A stretch of 59,220 bases of DNA, from NCBI GenBank assembly GCA_011800805.1, contig MPNW01000162.1:49282-108501 (forward strand), read 5' to 3'. The notes beneath the pieces are model-generated. The model saw only the letters and a program-made list of their open reading frames with translations, was not told where the DNA came from and ran no database searches. Below are positions 44,212-57,504 of the stretch, piece after piece. The DNA is from Hirudo medicinalis (taxonomy: Eukaryota; Annelida; Clitellata; Hirudinida; Hirudinidae). The position numbers and the translations under genes are program-made. Each line of letters opens with the position of its first letter. Position 1 is the stretch's first letter.

Positions 44212-47200
44212 TCACTGGTTCGTCTGAAACTCATCCTCGGGAGAAAGGAGTCCGAACGCGAGGTAGCGACTCAGGTCCGTCTCCGACATGGTTCTTGAAG
44301 CTTTGAGTGGGGAGTCGACGAATGGGGAAGTGATCAGAAGCGGGGAGGTCAACGATTCGATTCTCGTTCTGATGACCTCCGAAAGCTTAGTCTGCAGACT
44401 GATCTTTGAAACCAGAAGTTTATTTGTCGTTTTTGAGGAATGGCCGACCTTTTGATTACCTTCTGTTGTCACAAAACTGGTCATGCTTATGAGATCTGCC
44501 TTCTGATCACCATCAACATCTCCAAGTACACCTGCTCGGGCAAGGAGGAAACATGCAATGATGTCGCGTTTACAAGAACACGGCTCAAGTCACATGTTAC
44601 ATAAATAATGCTAAATAATCAAAGATTTTGAGATCTAATGGACAATTATCTGTCAATAAAATATTCATTCCATTATTATTAATTAAGTACTATTCCAAAT
44701 TGATACTTAATAATTCTATTCTAAATAAACATTAATTGCCAATCCAGATGAACAAAGGACAAACTGGACAAAGATTGGATGACAGCAGACAGACAGAGGT
44801 GAGACGGAGATTCCACGTTGGACTTTGAGGCAATGAAACCGTCGGGGAGGTCCTTTGAAGATCTTTCCACATCTTTTAAATGTTCAGTGAAACACAACAT
44901 TTTACTGATTTAATTGCTACGCAAAATTATTTTAAAAAATTAATTAAAACCAAAGTAAAAATGATTTAAAGCATCAAATTATCATTATTAATGTTAAAAA
45001 ATATTAAATTCAGATGATAATGCCGGTTTATCAATCATGCCAATGATTATTACATTACGATAATTATAATAAATTCGACATCGGACAGATTAAACCGTGG
45101 AAAGCTTCCTCTCGCGAAACGACGAACGGGTCCTCGGCAGAAAATCTGTCCGTGCCCACGAGGAAGGAACGTTCGGTCCTCGACCTGCACTCGACTTCCA
45201 GGCCAGGGGAGCTGGTGGAGGTCCATGCCTTCATAGACTTTGACGTCGAAACTGTGGTGCATCGAATGGAATGTTGACATTTTAATTGCTGAACGATCAA
45301 CTACTAATTAGTTGAAGAATAACAATACATTAACATTTGTCAACTCGTTTTCAGTCCTTCAAACCTTCCCTTAATTGAAATAATTTTCAGTAATTAATGA
45401 ATCCCAATATTCAGTAATAAAACCTAGTAATATTAGATCAATTAAGTAATAATAAAAACAAATCATCGATCTAAACCCAAACGAACCGTAAAAAAAATAA
45501 TGCAGAGTTCGTGCAAAACCGTAAAAAAAAATAAAAATCTCCATTAAGTCATAATTTAGATACAAAGAGAAGGTCCAACATCCGGTCGACTTGCGGAGGT
45601 CCCCGAAAGTCGGATCTCCTCCATAATCGTCTGCCTCGTCGGGCCGATTGTAATATTCGGGTGGGTAAGGCCTGCTTCGACTGGGGAGAGGTTGGTCTAG
45701 TGACGAACGTGACGAAGATGTATGACAGGTAATAATCACAACAATATTAATGCATTAACATAATATTAATAATAGTAACTTGCAGCAATATGTACGTTAC
45801 ATTGAAAACAGTTATGTTATAAATATTATTAATTATAACAAGTTATTACAATTAATATTATGCATAATTACCATAATTCGGCACGGGCATCGACCGAATG
45901 AGCAAATGAATCCAAATCACCTGGATCGACTCCATATTCCGAAGCAGAGCGATAGTCCACCCCATCTCCAGGTATGTAAGCATTTCCACCGTCGTACAGG
46001 TAAGGTCTCCTGTTGTAGGAAAAGTAGTCCTCGTGAGGTGGCGAGCGACTCCTCATCTTCGGGAAAACTTTCGATCTTCGAGGGAGCGGGCTACCCGAGT
46101 TTCTGATGTGTCTCTTGACTCTCTGAGATGATTTCAATAATTTATACCGATAATACAAATTATATTTAGTGCTATTAGCTCTAAAATACAAACATATAAG
46201 AGCCTCCACAAAAATAATCTAAATCAAGTCATTTCAAAATCAACTCAACACCATAGCAACCTCCTCGAGGGATGTTTGCCTCTTGAGCCAAAAGAGGAAG
46301 AAGTCCCTGTTCTTTTCGGTCGTCATGGTAACGAGGTTTCGAGTCGGAAACTCGACCGCGGAGTCGTTGAAGGACCAAACGAGGGAACCTGTCGAGCCGC
46401 TGAGGATGATCACCTGCAGATTAATAATAATTTCTCGCTAAACGAAGTCGTTATGAAACTAGTCAATTCTGTCAATTGAGGTGGTCGTATCATTCGACGT
46501 CCTTCCTCGGGAAGGAGAGCTATATAAATGGACTGCATTTACATTTAAATTTACATGACGACCCTCAATATTTTGTAAATAATTATGAATTTGTTAAATA
46601 AAGTGAAAATTGGGTGAAACTAACGACAGATGATGGCGCGCTGATGTTGGCTTGTGGTTTCAAGTTAAGATACAGCAGGACATCAGGATGTTCATCATCA
46701 TTGAAGTAACCTGGCACCATTTCCCTGAAAACAGAAGCAGTAGCTTATAATAAAAATAAATGCTGTGAGAAACTTTAATGAAGATGCCAATGATAATGAT
46801 GACGATGATGGCTTGAAAATTGTCAGTATCCTCTTAAGTGAATAAGTGGTGAACGTCAGCTCAGAGGGTTGGTTTCCAGAAAGCAAACATTACTTTTGCA
46901 TTTGCAAAAAAATTAGCTTGCACCCTTGGGAGTGAGAGCCATGTGAATGGTTGTGGAAAAGCACCTCCGATGCATGCTCTTTCGCATCTCACGACGGCAG
47001 AACGGATTCAAAGTCCATTGCAGGAGCACCAGCCTAATCGTCCAGCTATGCAATGGACGATAACAAACAACAACACATCTCTGATGCTTTGAAGATGCCA
47101 CATAAATGAACTGCAGTTGCAATAAATTCGTCTTGAACCCAAAAACCGTCACCTGGTGACATGGTGTTCTGAGAAGGACAAGGACCACAGGATCCTGTTG

Positions 47201-50200
47201 TCGGTTCCCGTGAAGAGAGAAATGTTTCCGTCGCACGAAGCCACCAACATGTCCTCGACGCCGTCTCCGTCGAAGTCGACAAACAAAGGTCGAACGATGA
47301 TGCCAGGAAGACGATCGCTCCTGCGTGATGTTACACGGACTTATCGTTTTCATTATCATGCATTGCACGTGCAGAATTATTATGCATTTTATGTGCAATA
47401 TTATTGTGTGTTGTGATGTTATCATGTTATCATGTTTTGCATTTACGTGATATGAATTTATGTGCTATGCATGAGCCAAAATACATTCAACACATTAAAT
47501 GTTATTGAAATTAAGGAAGTAAAAACCTGAGGATGTTGATGATGCCTCCAACAGTGTCAAAGTTGTTGAAATGTGTTTTCGAGACTTTGAATGTGGACGA
47601 GTCGGTGGTCACGAGCGGCTTCTTGGTTTCGGACGACATGACATTGGAATAAAAATCTCTCAAACTTACTGCAAACAGGGAACCTTTGTAGAGGAAAGTG
47701 ACTCACCATTAAATATAAATTAATATCAATTAAAATCTAATTTTAATATAAATTAAAATAAATTTAAATATAAATTAATATCAATTAAAATCTAATTTTA
47801 AAATAATTAATTGAATTCGAGATTGAAATATCGCCAGTTAATGAAAACTAAGAACACATTGATGTGCTGATCAAAGTTGTAATTAATTCTTTAAAATTGT
47901 TGAATCGAGTGCAGATGACAATAAAAAAAATCTTCAATCTCAGAGTTTTTTGGTTTGTTGAGGTTCAAATCCGAATTAAAACTCGAGTCGCTATCAGAAA
48001 CTTTCCAAAGTTTTCTCCGAACATTTTAAAAATATCGACGATCCAAACGAATTAATCACTTTTAGTTATTTGATTATTCCTGGTTGCAAATCACTTAAGA
48101 TTAACAACTTTATATTCCATGACTTACATAAAATTACAAGTAAAATGCGACAAACACCTTCTTCGCCGGGACCGCCGGTACCGTAGACGATGTAGACCGA
48201 CCGATCTTTAAACTTCCGAACGAGCGGCGAGAATTTGCAGCCGCCCTTCACTCCGATCGGTCGTCCGAGGACGTTTCCCGTCAGTCCGTCGACCAACAGC
48301 AGCAGGCTCCTGTGCTCGGACTTGAAAGAATCAATGTTCTTTAAGATGCTGTTTACAACAACTTATATCATTTAAATCGATTTAGCTTTGTATTTATTCT
48401 TCAGTGGAAGTATTCACAAGGTAATATTGAGCTCAGATTACGCAATCAAAATGAAGAATCTTTGTCACGTTCGACCGCACTTTAATAGTTAGTAGTTAAT
48501 TAATTAAAACCGACCTCAACAAATGTCCTTCAATTGATGATTAATCGGACACCGATTCTCGAGGTTGTCTCTAAATTGCCTTATTTTGTTACTTCATTCA
48601 ATTGCCATCCAACATATTTCAGTTGACAATCATCGACTTTCCCATTTCAAAAATAAAGTAAATTGACAATTTAATTCGATTTGAAATATCCGAAGTGTGC
48701 ACATTCGTCGTAAGCAGGCAGAGGTTTTTGAATTATGACTAAGATTTACTCCGAGGTCATCTTCCAAGGTGAACTTAACAACAAGTGACAACAACCTTGT
48801 TCATAGAATTTCCAGGTATTTTATCCTGCTTGGTTTGTATGGCAACCATGTCAACGACGTCATCGCCGTTGAGGTCTACCAGAAAATCCATGCCAACAAC
48901 TTGCCAGCTCAACTGCAAGGTGGTGAAATTGCCAGTCCAGATCACATGACCTTCAAGGTAGGATAGGTAAGATGCCAACATTAGGAACATGATTTCTCAA
49001 CACAATCATAAATAAATGTTGTGAACTGGCTGCGATTGGTGAGTATCAATACAACAAATACAGCAGTCAAAGATTGGCGAACATCAATATAACAAATATA
49101 ACAGTCAGAGATTGGAGAATATCAATAAAACAAATATAATAGTTAAAGAAATGTAAATAAATAAAATCCCCACCTGTGAGGGGTGAGAAAGCCACGAGGC
49201 CTGCAAATGGTCCCGACGCAATGCAGTCGGGTGATTCGTCGCGATCCACATCGATCACGCCACATTTGATGGCGGTCAGTCCGTAGGGGACTGAAGTCTG
49301 CCATAAAATATCTCCGTCATGTCCCCTCATGGCAACTAATCGAGCAGGACAGGGAGATTTGTTTTCTGATGCAGAATTTTGTTTAAATTTATAATTATAG
49401 TTTCGCAATAAATAATAATTATAATAATAAATTACAATCAGAAATTACGATTAATAACTATCATCAGTAATTACGATTAATAATCATATTCAATAATAAT
49501 AATCAGTCATTACACTACTATCAATTATAAAAGTAGTAATTGTAATCGATATTAACCATAATTAGTGGCACATATTATAATTAATGCCAACCGCTTTAAT
49601 AATTCCAAATTAGATTGACCCCTATTTTGCATAGTTATTCTACAATAGAAATTAAAAAGTGGTAACAACACATCAATCAAATAGTCCTCATGAATATTCA
49701 TGATAATAATTATCATTTATTTCACTTTGTTTAGACCTTTCAATGAGCAAAGGGAATCGATAGTCTGAGACGAAGTCCTCTTGTTGAGACGAGCAGACGA
49801 CAAGTTTTGATTTGTGGTGATGCTGATGATGATGTCCTGAATTCCATCCCCATCAACATCTTGCAGTACGACATTAGATGTGCCCTCTGCATGCATAATA
49901 ACAGTAATAACAATAATAATAACAACAACAACAACAGCAACAACAACAACAACAACAATAATAATAATAATAATAAATGAAGAGTATATTAAATCTAATT
50001 TCCAACTAAATCTGTCACTTGTGAATTTAGTTTTTAATTGAATGATAGAACGACAACAACAACAACAACAACGACAACGACTTCACATTAACTCAATTGA
50101 AGCAATCACATTATTATTAAATAACTATGCTTACAACAAATACAATAATTAATCACAAGGCATCTTCAAAGTAACACTCCTCTTCTGCAATTGTATTTAT

Positions 50201-51428
50201 AACAATATTACATAAGTTTGCGAATAATTAATTCATGAATAATTTATCACTTCCATTCCACCAACCAGAATCCACAAACTCTTGAATCCAACTTCTGCTT
50301 ATCTTGGTCTTGTGCCTATGCAGGGTGAATGCCACCAGGGCTGATATCGTAACCATGGCTACAATAAAGGTCAGGAGCAAATATGCAGGTCGTTTCTTTA
50401 AGGATGTCCTCTTCCTGGCACCTCCCTGCTTCACCTTATGAAAATGATGATTATGATGATGATGATGATGATGATGATAATAATAATAATATATTTATTT
50501 ATAGAGCGCCATAAGCGTAAGCGTCAGGGGCGCTTATGATGATGATTGTCGATGCAAGTGTAAATATAGATCCTTTATGTGGTGCCACATGCACGGACGC
50601 ATGGTGCGAGAGGTGCGGGCCGGGTTTTGAACATGTTACGACTGTTGCTGTCACTGTTGCCGCAAGCAGGAATGCAACCCTCTGACCCAACTTGCACTCG
50701 ACTGAATACGACGGACTCAAGTTAAAGCCAGAATTAAATGCTTAGTTGTGCCTAACGATTAGAGCTATATTAATACACTTCATGACATCCTTTCATTTTT
50801 AAATTAAGCACGGCTTTTTTTTCTTTGAAATGGAATCTTCCAAAGTTATTACAAACTAACCAGTGGGTTTGAGGTTTAAAAGTACACAAATAATTTCACA
50901 TTAAAATGAAATTAAGGTAAATTAATCGAAATGATGGCACTCGAAATAATTTATGAGGCTCACAATTTGGCAACAGAAGTAAAGACTTCCAATTGTGAAT
51001 TTTCTATGCTTGCAATGAACATGCGTACTTGTATGTTTTCTGATGGAAGTCTTGATTTCCTGGATGGTCTGAGGTCGAGGTCAGAGTCAGTACCTAGCTT
51101 GAGACGATCAACTTCAAAACCATTTTGCTGCTTTAACTCAATGCCCTTCCTTAGAAAAACAACATCGTCTTCTTCATCATCTCTTTCATCATCTGTTACA
51201 TCTTGCCTCAATTTTTTATACTGAGTTGTATGATGAACTGACACTGCATCTGCATTCTCTATAATTTTAAGAATGTTTAATAATGCCAATTAAAATCTTT
51301 TAGAACTGAATCACCTACTTTTAATATTTAAAAAAAATAAATTTGCATAAAAGTTAAATAATGACTAGATAAAAATTTTATCAATATTTATACATACTCA
51401 GCTTTAAGACTTTCCCAATCATTTCCAT
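44212..51428 (-). CDS. FAM234B: FAM234-family type II membrane protein with FG-GAP-like repeats
   Basis: Fifteen minus-strand exons splice in phase to 828 residues: 51398-51428, 51029-51258, 50251-50434, 49737-49886, 49174-49365, 48796-48950, 48158-48320, 47527-47683, 47153-47320, 46625-46724, 46261-46413, 45872-46122, 45564-45680, 45096-45211 and 44212-44531. The start MEMIGKVLKLKNADAV matches the FAM234 N-terminus. A single transmembrane helix lies at about residues 105-125 (YLLLTFIVAMVTISALVAF). The extracellular part has calcium-loop-like DVDGDGIQD, DVDRDESPD, DLNGDDVVD, DFDGDGVED, FNDDEHPD and DVDGDQKAD, one per repeat. It also has LSGSTGSLVWSF and FFLFWLKR, family signatures, and ends with LLVSKISL. 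Exons 12-13 add about 120 Arg/Tyr/Pro-rich residues that vertebrate FAM234B (about 620 residues) lacks. The function is poorly known. The vertebrate paralogue could be A or B; B is preferred from the N-terminus. Confidence 0.9.
46955..47050 (-). repeat. SINE-like repeat, partial copy 3 (in FAM234 intron)
   Basis: CGACGGCAGAACGG, then GTCCATTGCAGGAGCACC and CCTAATCGTCCAG, align with 35470-35535. Together with 23035-23140 this makes at least three copies of one family in the window. Confidence 0.5.
49895..49978. repeat. (AAC)n/(AAT)n microsatellite in FAM234 intron 3
   Basis: Perfect and near-perfect AAC, AGC and AAT triplets next to the acceptor of FAM234 exon 4 (which begins at 49886 on the minus strand). 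Because the gene is on the minus strand this puts a GTT/ATT tract just before the acceptor, where it may act as the pyrimidine-rich stretch. Confidence 0.9.
50440..50545. repeat. (GAT)n/(AAT)n microsatellite next to a dispersed repeat
   Basis: GAT and AAT triplets at 50440-50492 lie directly before exon 3 of FAM234 in transcript order. They are followed by GCGCCATAAGCGTAAGCGTC and GGGGCGCTTA at 50506-50540, related to the block at 21955-22010. Confidence 0.7.
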
Positions 51429-52719
51429 GATCGAAATTGCTCGATTTTTACGATTAAGTATTTTCGGTACTTAGGGTCAGCTCGCAAAATCAAGCATTGC
51501 ATAAAAATTCTTTCAAAACATTCCAATCAATGATTGATTGACAAACATCTGTTAATTTCTCATTTTGTAGCGGTAGGAACATTTGCAAGAATTGCAATTA
51601 TTACACGATAAAAATTGCAGTCAAAATACATTCTCGTCCGTATGACACTCTACCCGTGGTCAAAAAATTCGCTTGGTCAGATGAAATGCTTAGAAGGAGC
51701 TGACATTTCAAAAACTCTTGCACGTCGCAGATGCCGACAGCTTAATGAATCTGGGTACGCATCATCTAGAATCGTGCATTGCATGTTTGTTTTTCATATT
51801 GTAAATCAGAAATCAATAAAATAGAAAATTGTGACTACTGATTTTGCACCAATAATTTGCGCTGCTGAGTCTCAAAACTCATTAACTCATTGAATCCTCA
51901 ATAAACTCAAATCAAATTCTTACAAGTACTTATAAAATAATTTAATTTAAATGTATATTATACATTTATTTGGAATAGCGTGCAATATATGCTACCAGTA
52001 TGGTAAAGAGTTTTGAATTGTCGAATGCCATTGTTAGATGCATTATGAAAATGAAAGTACAGCAGAAGAAAAGTTAATGCAAAACATCACTTACAACGAG
52101 AAAGTACATTATTTATTCGGATTAAGAAAGCATTAAATCTAGATCGGACTTTTAAGTGGCACAAAAGCGATTTTGAAAACATCCAAAATTAAATTTTTTT
52201 CAAAATATTTATGATATATATTTAGCTATAATGATACATATCAGTAACTTGAATGCTTGTAATTATTCGACATTAACTATATTATTTTGTTATTTTTGCC
52301 CTTTATTTATCTAATATTTAAAAATACATATAATGCTTCGTTTAAAAATTATTTCTTTAAATAAAAGGTCTTAAGTACTGCATGAATATTTAAAAGCGCA
52401 AACTTATTATGCCAGCTATCAGCTCGTGTTTAACAAGGTTTTAATTTAAACTAAATATTGTTAGTACCTTAAAGAAGAAAAATGCTAAACAAACGACTTT
52501 AGTACACAAAACCGATAAAAACAACCTAACTTTAGTGCTTATGCAGACTTATTTCGACAAAATAGTTCCAACTTTAATCCATCTATCGAATATTTAGAGT
52601 GACGTGGCTCCGTAGTCTTGCGCTCTATTTTCATTTCCTTAAGTGGCCGCTTTGGCTTCATCTTTGCGAGTAAGTGAGGATTGCAGATCACATATTTTGT
52701 CGTTAAAAGCATTACTAAG
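51429..52719. promoter_or_regulatory. Shared head-to-head promoter region, FAM234 and TM9SF3
   Basis: About 1.29 kb separates the two divergent start codons, so both promoters and 5' UTRs lie here. An open frame at 51615-51824 starts at TTG and is not supported. The segment 52540-52719 is open on the minus strand but shows no family signature and is probably 5' UTR of TM9SF3. Confidence 0.45.
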
Positions 52720-55700
52720 ATGGATGTTAATCTGCTATCGTTTTTCACAACGGTTTTCCTTGTCTTGTGTGTTCATGGCGACGAACACGATCATGTTGTA
52801 AGTTTGGGTTTCATAACAAATTGATATTTTATTGACCACGTTATTATTTTGTATACTCTGATACCCCTGAAATAACTGTTAATGTTTTCTTGATATGGCA
52901 TACCGAATCTTTTTCATATTTTTGTAAATAATTTTTTCCCTGATATGCAGGATTAAGACAACAGGATTTACCTTTATTGATAAACATGCCACCTGAACCA
53001 TTTAAATTAGTGCCAATTTATTTTTAAAAGTACAAAAACGACGAGCAAGTTGTGTTATGGATGAATACTGTTGGTCCTTACTACAATCAACAAGAGACAT
53101 ATTCATACACATCTCTTCCCTTCTGCCTTGGATCTCGAAAGGAGGTTGGTCACCACCACGAAACCATTGGGGAAGCTCTGCAGGGAGTTGAACTCACATT
53201 CAGTGGAATTGACATCAAATTCAAACGTAATGCTCAGTTATTTGCATTTATGAAGTATTTTTATATCTTTTTTATTGAGTACAAAAATTATTGAAATTTA
53301 GCAATTTCAATAATTATTTTGTGTTGTCAATATCTTAGAGGTTTAAACTAGGTAGTTACAATAAAAAATCTTACATAAACTTCTTTATGTCATTTCACAA
53401 ATGAACTTTACAACTATTAGTCCATTGATGTAAGTGAAGCGTGACATTAAAAATATCAACGTGTTTAAGATGATGTCATCAAGACCAGCTATTGCGAGAT
53501 ATCCATGGATGAAGCCAAGTTACAAGCTTTTACCTATGCCATCAAGAATAACTATTGGTACCAGATGTACATTGATGATCTTCCAATTTGGGGTTGGTGG
53601 TGTTTATTCGTGGCAAGCTTAAGCCGTTGTCGAATTGATTTTAACGATATTTGCGGATCCTCGGCGACTTTGTGGTGTGAGACTTTGTGTGAGAAGCTTG
53701 AAATGACTTGAAATGATTGGATGGGAACGTTGCGTACGGATTAAAAATACATTGGATCGATACTAGGTTATACAATGATTTTAGAGGTGTTTGTTTTCCC
53801 ATTTTTAACTAGGTTGGCCATAGTTTACAACTAATGGAGCTTAGGTAAAATTTTGATAATCAGGAAGCACATAGTTTTACAGTCTATTATTAATTCTATG
53901 AAATGCATCGCAAACATAGTTAAGGCACGAACCCGTGTGCAGTCCGAACAATTTCAATAGTTAATGTTGCCGGCGATTATGTTTTTTCATTGTAATTATT
54001 ATCTAATGATTGCCTGAGCATGTATCATTATACTGCATTGGTTGAAGTGTATACTTGTAGAAGCAGTAACTATTTGCAATAAAATATTTAACATGACAGA
54101 TGCTCTTTCGAGCTGCTTTGATTCGAGCTCCTAACAGAGCTGCAACAAAGCGAAAGCCTTGACCGCTCGGCCGTCGATGCCCGACCGATGCAGCACGACG
54201 ATGCATTTGCGTGCCTGCAAGAGCAGTTAACATCTGTAACGTAATAAAAATTTATTTAACATAAAATTAAAACCAAGGATCCGTCGGAGAGAAATCGGTC
54301 GGAGATAAGCCGGACGAGATCCTCCTCTACACCCACAAGAGCTTTCAGATCGGATATAACGGGCAAAATATCGTCGACGTCAACATGACCGTCGAAGGCA
54401 AAACTCCTGTGACTTCGTCCTCTCCGATCAGTCTGACATACGAGGTGCATGTCTTTGTTTTCGATCGATCGATTTAATTTCACTCCACAAGTGGATCAGG
54501 CTTGTATGTTTGTGCGTCCGATATTTTTCCAGGTATTTTTTTTCGCGAACGGTCATAAAGCCGATGACCACGATGTTTGCGTTATTTGATGTCGACGTGT
54601 TTATCGGACAGGTCAAATGGGTTCGATCTGAAGTCAAGTTTGCTGACAGATTCGACAAGTACCTGGAACCGAACTTCTTCCAGCATCGGGTGGGTCTCAT
54701 TTTAAGTTTACAAAGTAAAGTCACTGGATGATGAAGGTGGTGAAGTCATTTTGATTTCGCTTTTATGTCTTTAATTTATCAAAAAGCGAACCATGATTTT
54801 TGAACTATTTTGTCTTTTGTTCGTCACTCCTGCACCTACGAATGGAACCGAGAATTTGGAAAGTTTTCCGATTATTGTTTAGGGAATTGATGTCTGATGA
54901 GGTCATAACAAGTCCTTGGAAGGAGATGGCATAGATTGGCAGATGATTATTATAAGTAATTATTTAAGTCAGTAGTTTACTAGAAGGAATTATTAGAGAA
55001 TATTTTAAATATGAATAATGATTCATAAAAAAATCATATCTGATGCAGATCCATTGGTTCTCAATCTTCAATTCATTCATGATGGTCATCTTCCTGGTTG
55101 GTCTCGTCAGCATGATCCTCATGAGGACTCTCAGGAAGGACTACGCCAGATACAGCAAGGAGGACGACATAGACGAGATGGTACGTCCGGCTCGTGCCGC
55201 TGACGACGGCGATCGCTATAATCAAACTCGGAATCGTCGTCATTACGTGATGTAGCCATTTAACGGTGATAACAATTGTTATTCGCTGAGGATGAGTTCA
55301 CTGATGTACTGTTGACCTAGAGAAGTTATTAAACTAATGATATTTATCAAAATTTGCTTCGCCTTGCGCTCGTGCTCGCAAATCATGCCTCGTTTAAGAA
55401 TGTGTGCACAAGCAGCATGAATGGTCATCGGTTAATCGACCAATGCGACCGGCTAACGTTATCCGTGACTCCAGGAAAGAGATTTGGGTGATGAATATGG
55501 CTGGAAGCAAGTCCACGGTGATGTGTTCAGGGCGCCCGTCCACCCCATCCTTTTCTCGTCTCTGATCGGCTCGGGATATCAAATCGCCTTCGTGGCCTGC
55601 TGCACCATCACCATCGCCATCGTCGGAGAGTTGTACACCGAGTGAGTCGGGCGTTTTGTTAGCTGATATTTTGAAGTTTTATTTGCTGATGTTCTTGAAT

Positions 55701-57464
55701 TTTGTTTTGTCTTTGTTACTGTGCATTATTACCTGTCGTTCTCTCTTGGTGCTTTTTTTGAAGTGTCTGTTTGTTCAGGATATTGTTTTAATTGTTGGAG
55801 ATTATTGGAGAAATGTTGCGTGGAAGTGGAACCCCCATCGAGCTCTCTATGCTTTGAACGTTTGCCTCACTCAAACAGGATCTGCTTATGGAAATGTTTA
55901 CCAGTTTTAGCTGTTTTAATAGAAAATACTTATGTTATTTTATGATGATTGTTAATTACTAATGCAATTAATTATTTTCAATTTCAATTTTGCATAGAAA
56001 TTGTTAATTCGTTCCTCCCTCAGGCGCGGCTCGCTCCTGACGACTGCCATCTTCGTCTTTGCCGCGACCGGACCCGTGAACGGCTACTTCGGCGGGAGTC
56101 TCTACAGCAGGATCGGAGGTTGGTGGCCGTCATGGCTTTTGAACATCTCTTCGGTTGTACGAGGGCTTGAAGATGGATAGTTGAGATGAACTCGCTAGAT
56201 TCAACGTGGCTCTTTAGGAATAACCCGCTAGAGTTTGTCGGTCGTGGTATTTCTCTCGGGGATTGTTTCGAGATGCTGGTTATTTTTAATAATTCATATT
56301 AATTAGATATATTTTAATTTTATTAACCCGATAATTTCTTAATAATTTCGGTTTAATGTAATTCGGTTAAAAAATATCCCAAATCCTCTTCGTTAATTAC
56401 TTTATTCGTCCCGGACCGAACTTAAGCGTAAGTAATTAATATTCATTAACGTGAACCGATCGGGGTCTGGATGCAAATTCTTTGAAGCCGCGTTCACCGA
56501 ATCGTTCTGCCGAGTCGATTTCCGTGTCGATGAAGGCCTTCGTTAATCGTCGTCCGTTCCTTTGAAATCAGGAAAGTTGTGGATCAAGCAGATGGTCTTC
56601 AGCGCGTTCTTCATGCCGACCCTCATCTGCGGCACTGCTTTCTTCATCAACTTCATCTCCATGTACTACCACTCCGCTCGGACCATTCCCCTCTCTGTCA
56701 TGGTGAGATGGCAATGCTGGTTATGGTTATGCTGGCAATGATGATGGTGATGGTGATGGTGATGGTGATGGTGGTGGTGATGGTGTTGGTGATGGCATTG
56801 ATAGTAGTCATGCTGTTTAGAAGGATATTGATTAGGGAATATTGTATAGTGGAAGGGGAAATGATGATTGGGATAAACCAGTAATAAATATAAATTATAA
56901 TAAATAATAATAATAAATTATTATCATAGCAATGACAAACATATTTTGTCTGGCATATTATCTTATTTGTCTGACAAATTATCTGGCAGTATGATGGTAG
57001 ATAGACAATAGATTAAAATTCTCTCACTAGATTAAAATTGTGCACATGGCAAGGAACTAAAGGTTGAGGCTTCTACTGAAGGACTGAACTTATTTTCCAA
57101 GTGTCATTGGAAGTCAATAATACTTAAAAATTTCTTAAAGGCTGTTTATCACCTCCATCGTTTATTTTGTTCATCGTGCTCAACACCTTATTAAGGGCTT
57201 ATTAAAGGAAAAATGTCCGATAAATAAATGACCAATAATCTGGGAATAGCCACGTCGTTTTCGCTTTCTACGCTCGGTTTTGTACCCGTTACCCTTTTGA
57301 CTGAGATCTTCTTCAAACATCAAAGCATTGCTTCTCAATGAAGCACTCCATTTGTACTTTTCTTTCTGCTCAGTTTCCCTCGAATTCCTGATTTCATGAG
57401 CTGAGGAAATGCTGCTGTGAAGTAATTAATATTCAGCCTTTGTCTTAATTTTAAAGGCCAAGAC

Positions 57465-57504
<40 letters not shown>

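Noticed and set aside
46913..47425. 170-codon minus-strand frame over FAM234 exon 9
   Set aside because: It is out of frame with the conserved DFDGDGVED reading, which lies in another frame of the same exon.
56579..56884. 101-codon frame across TM9SF3 exon 9 and the following GATGGT tract
   Set aside because: Wrong frame relative to the conserved exon; the Met/Val run comes from the microsatellite.
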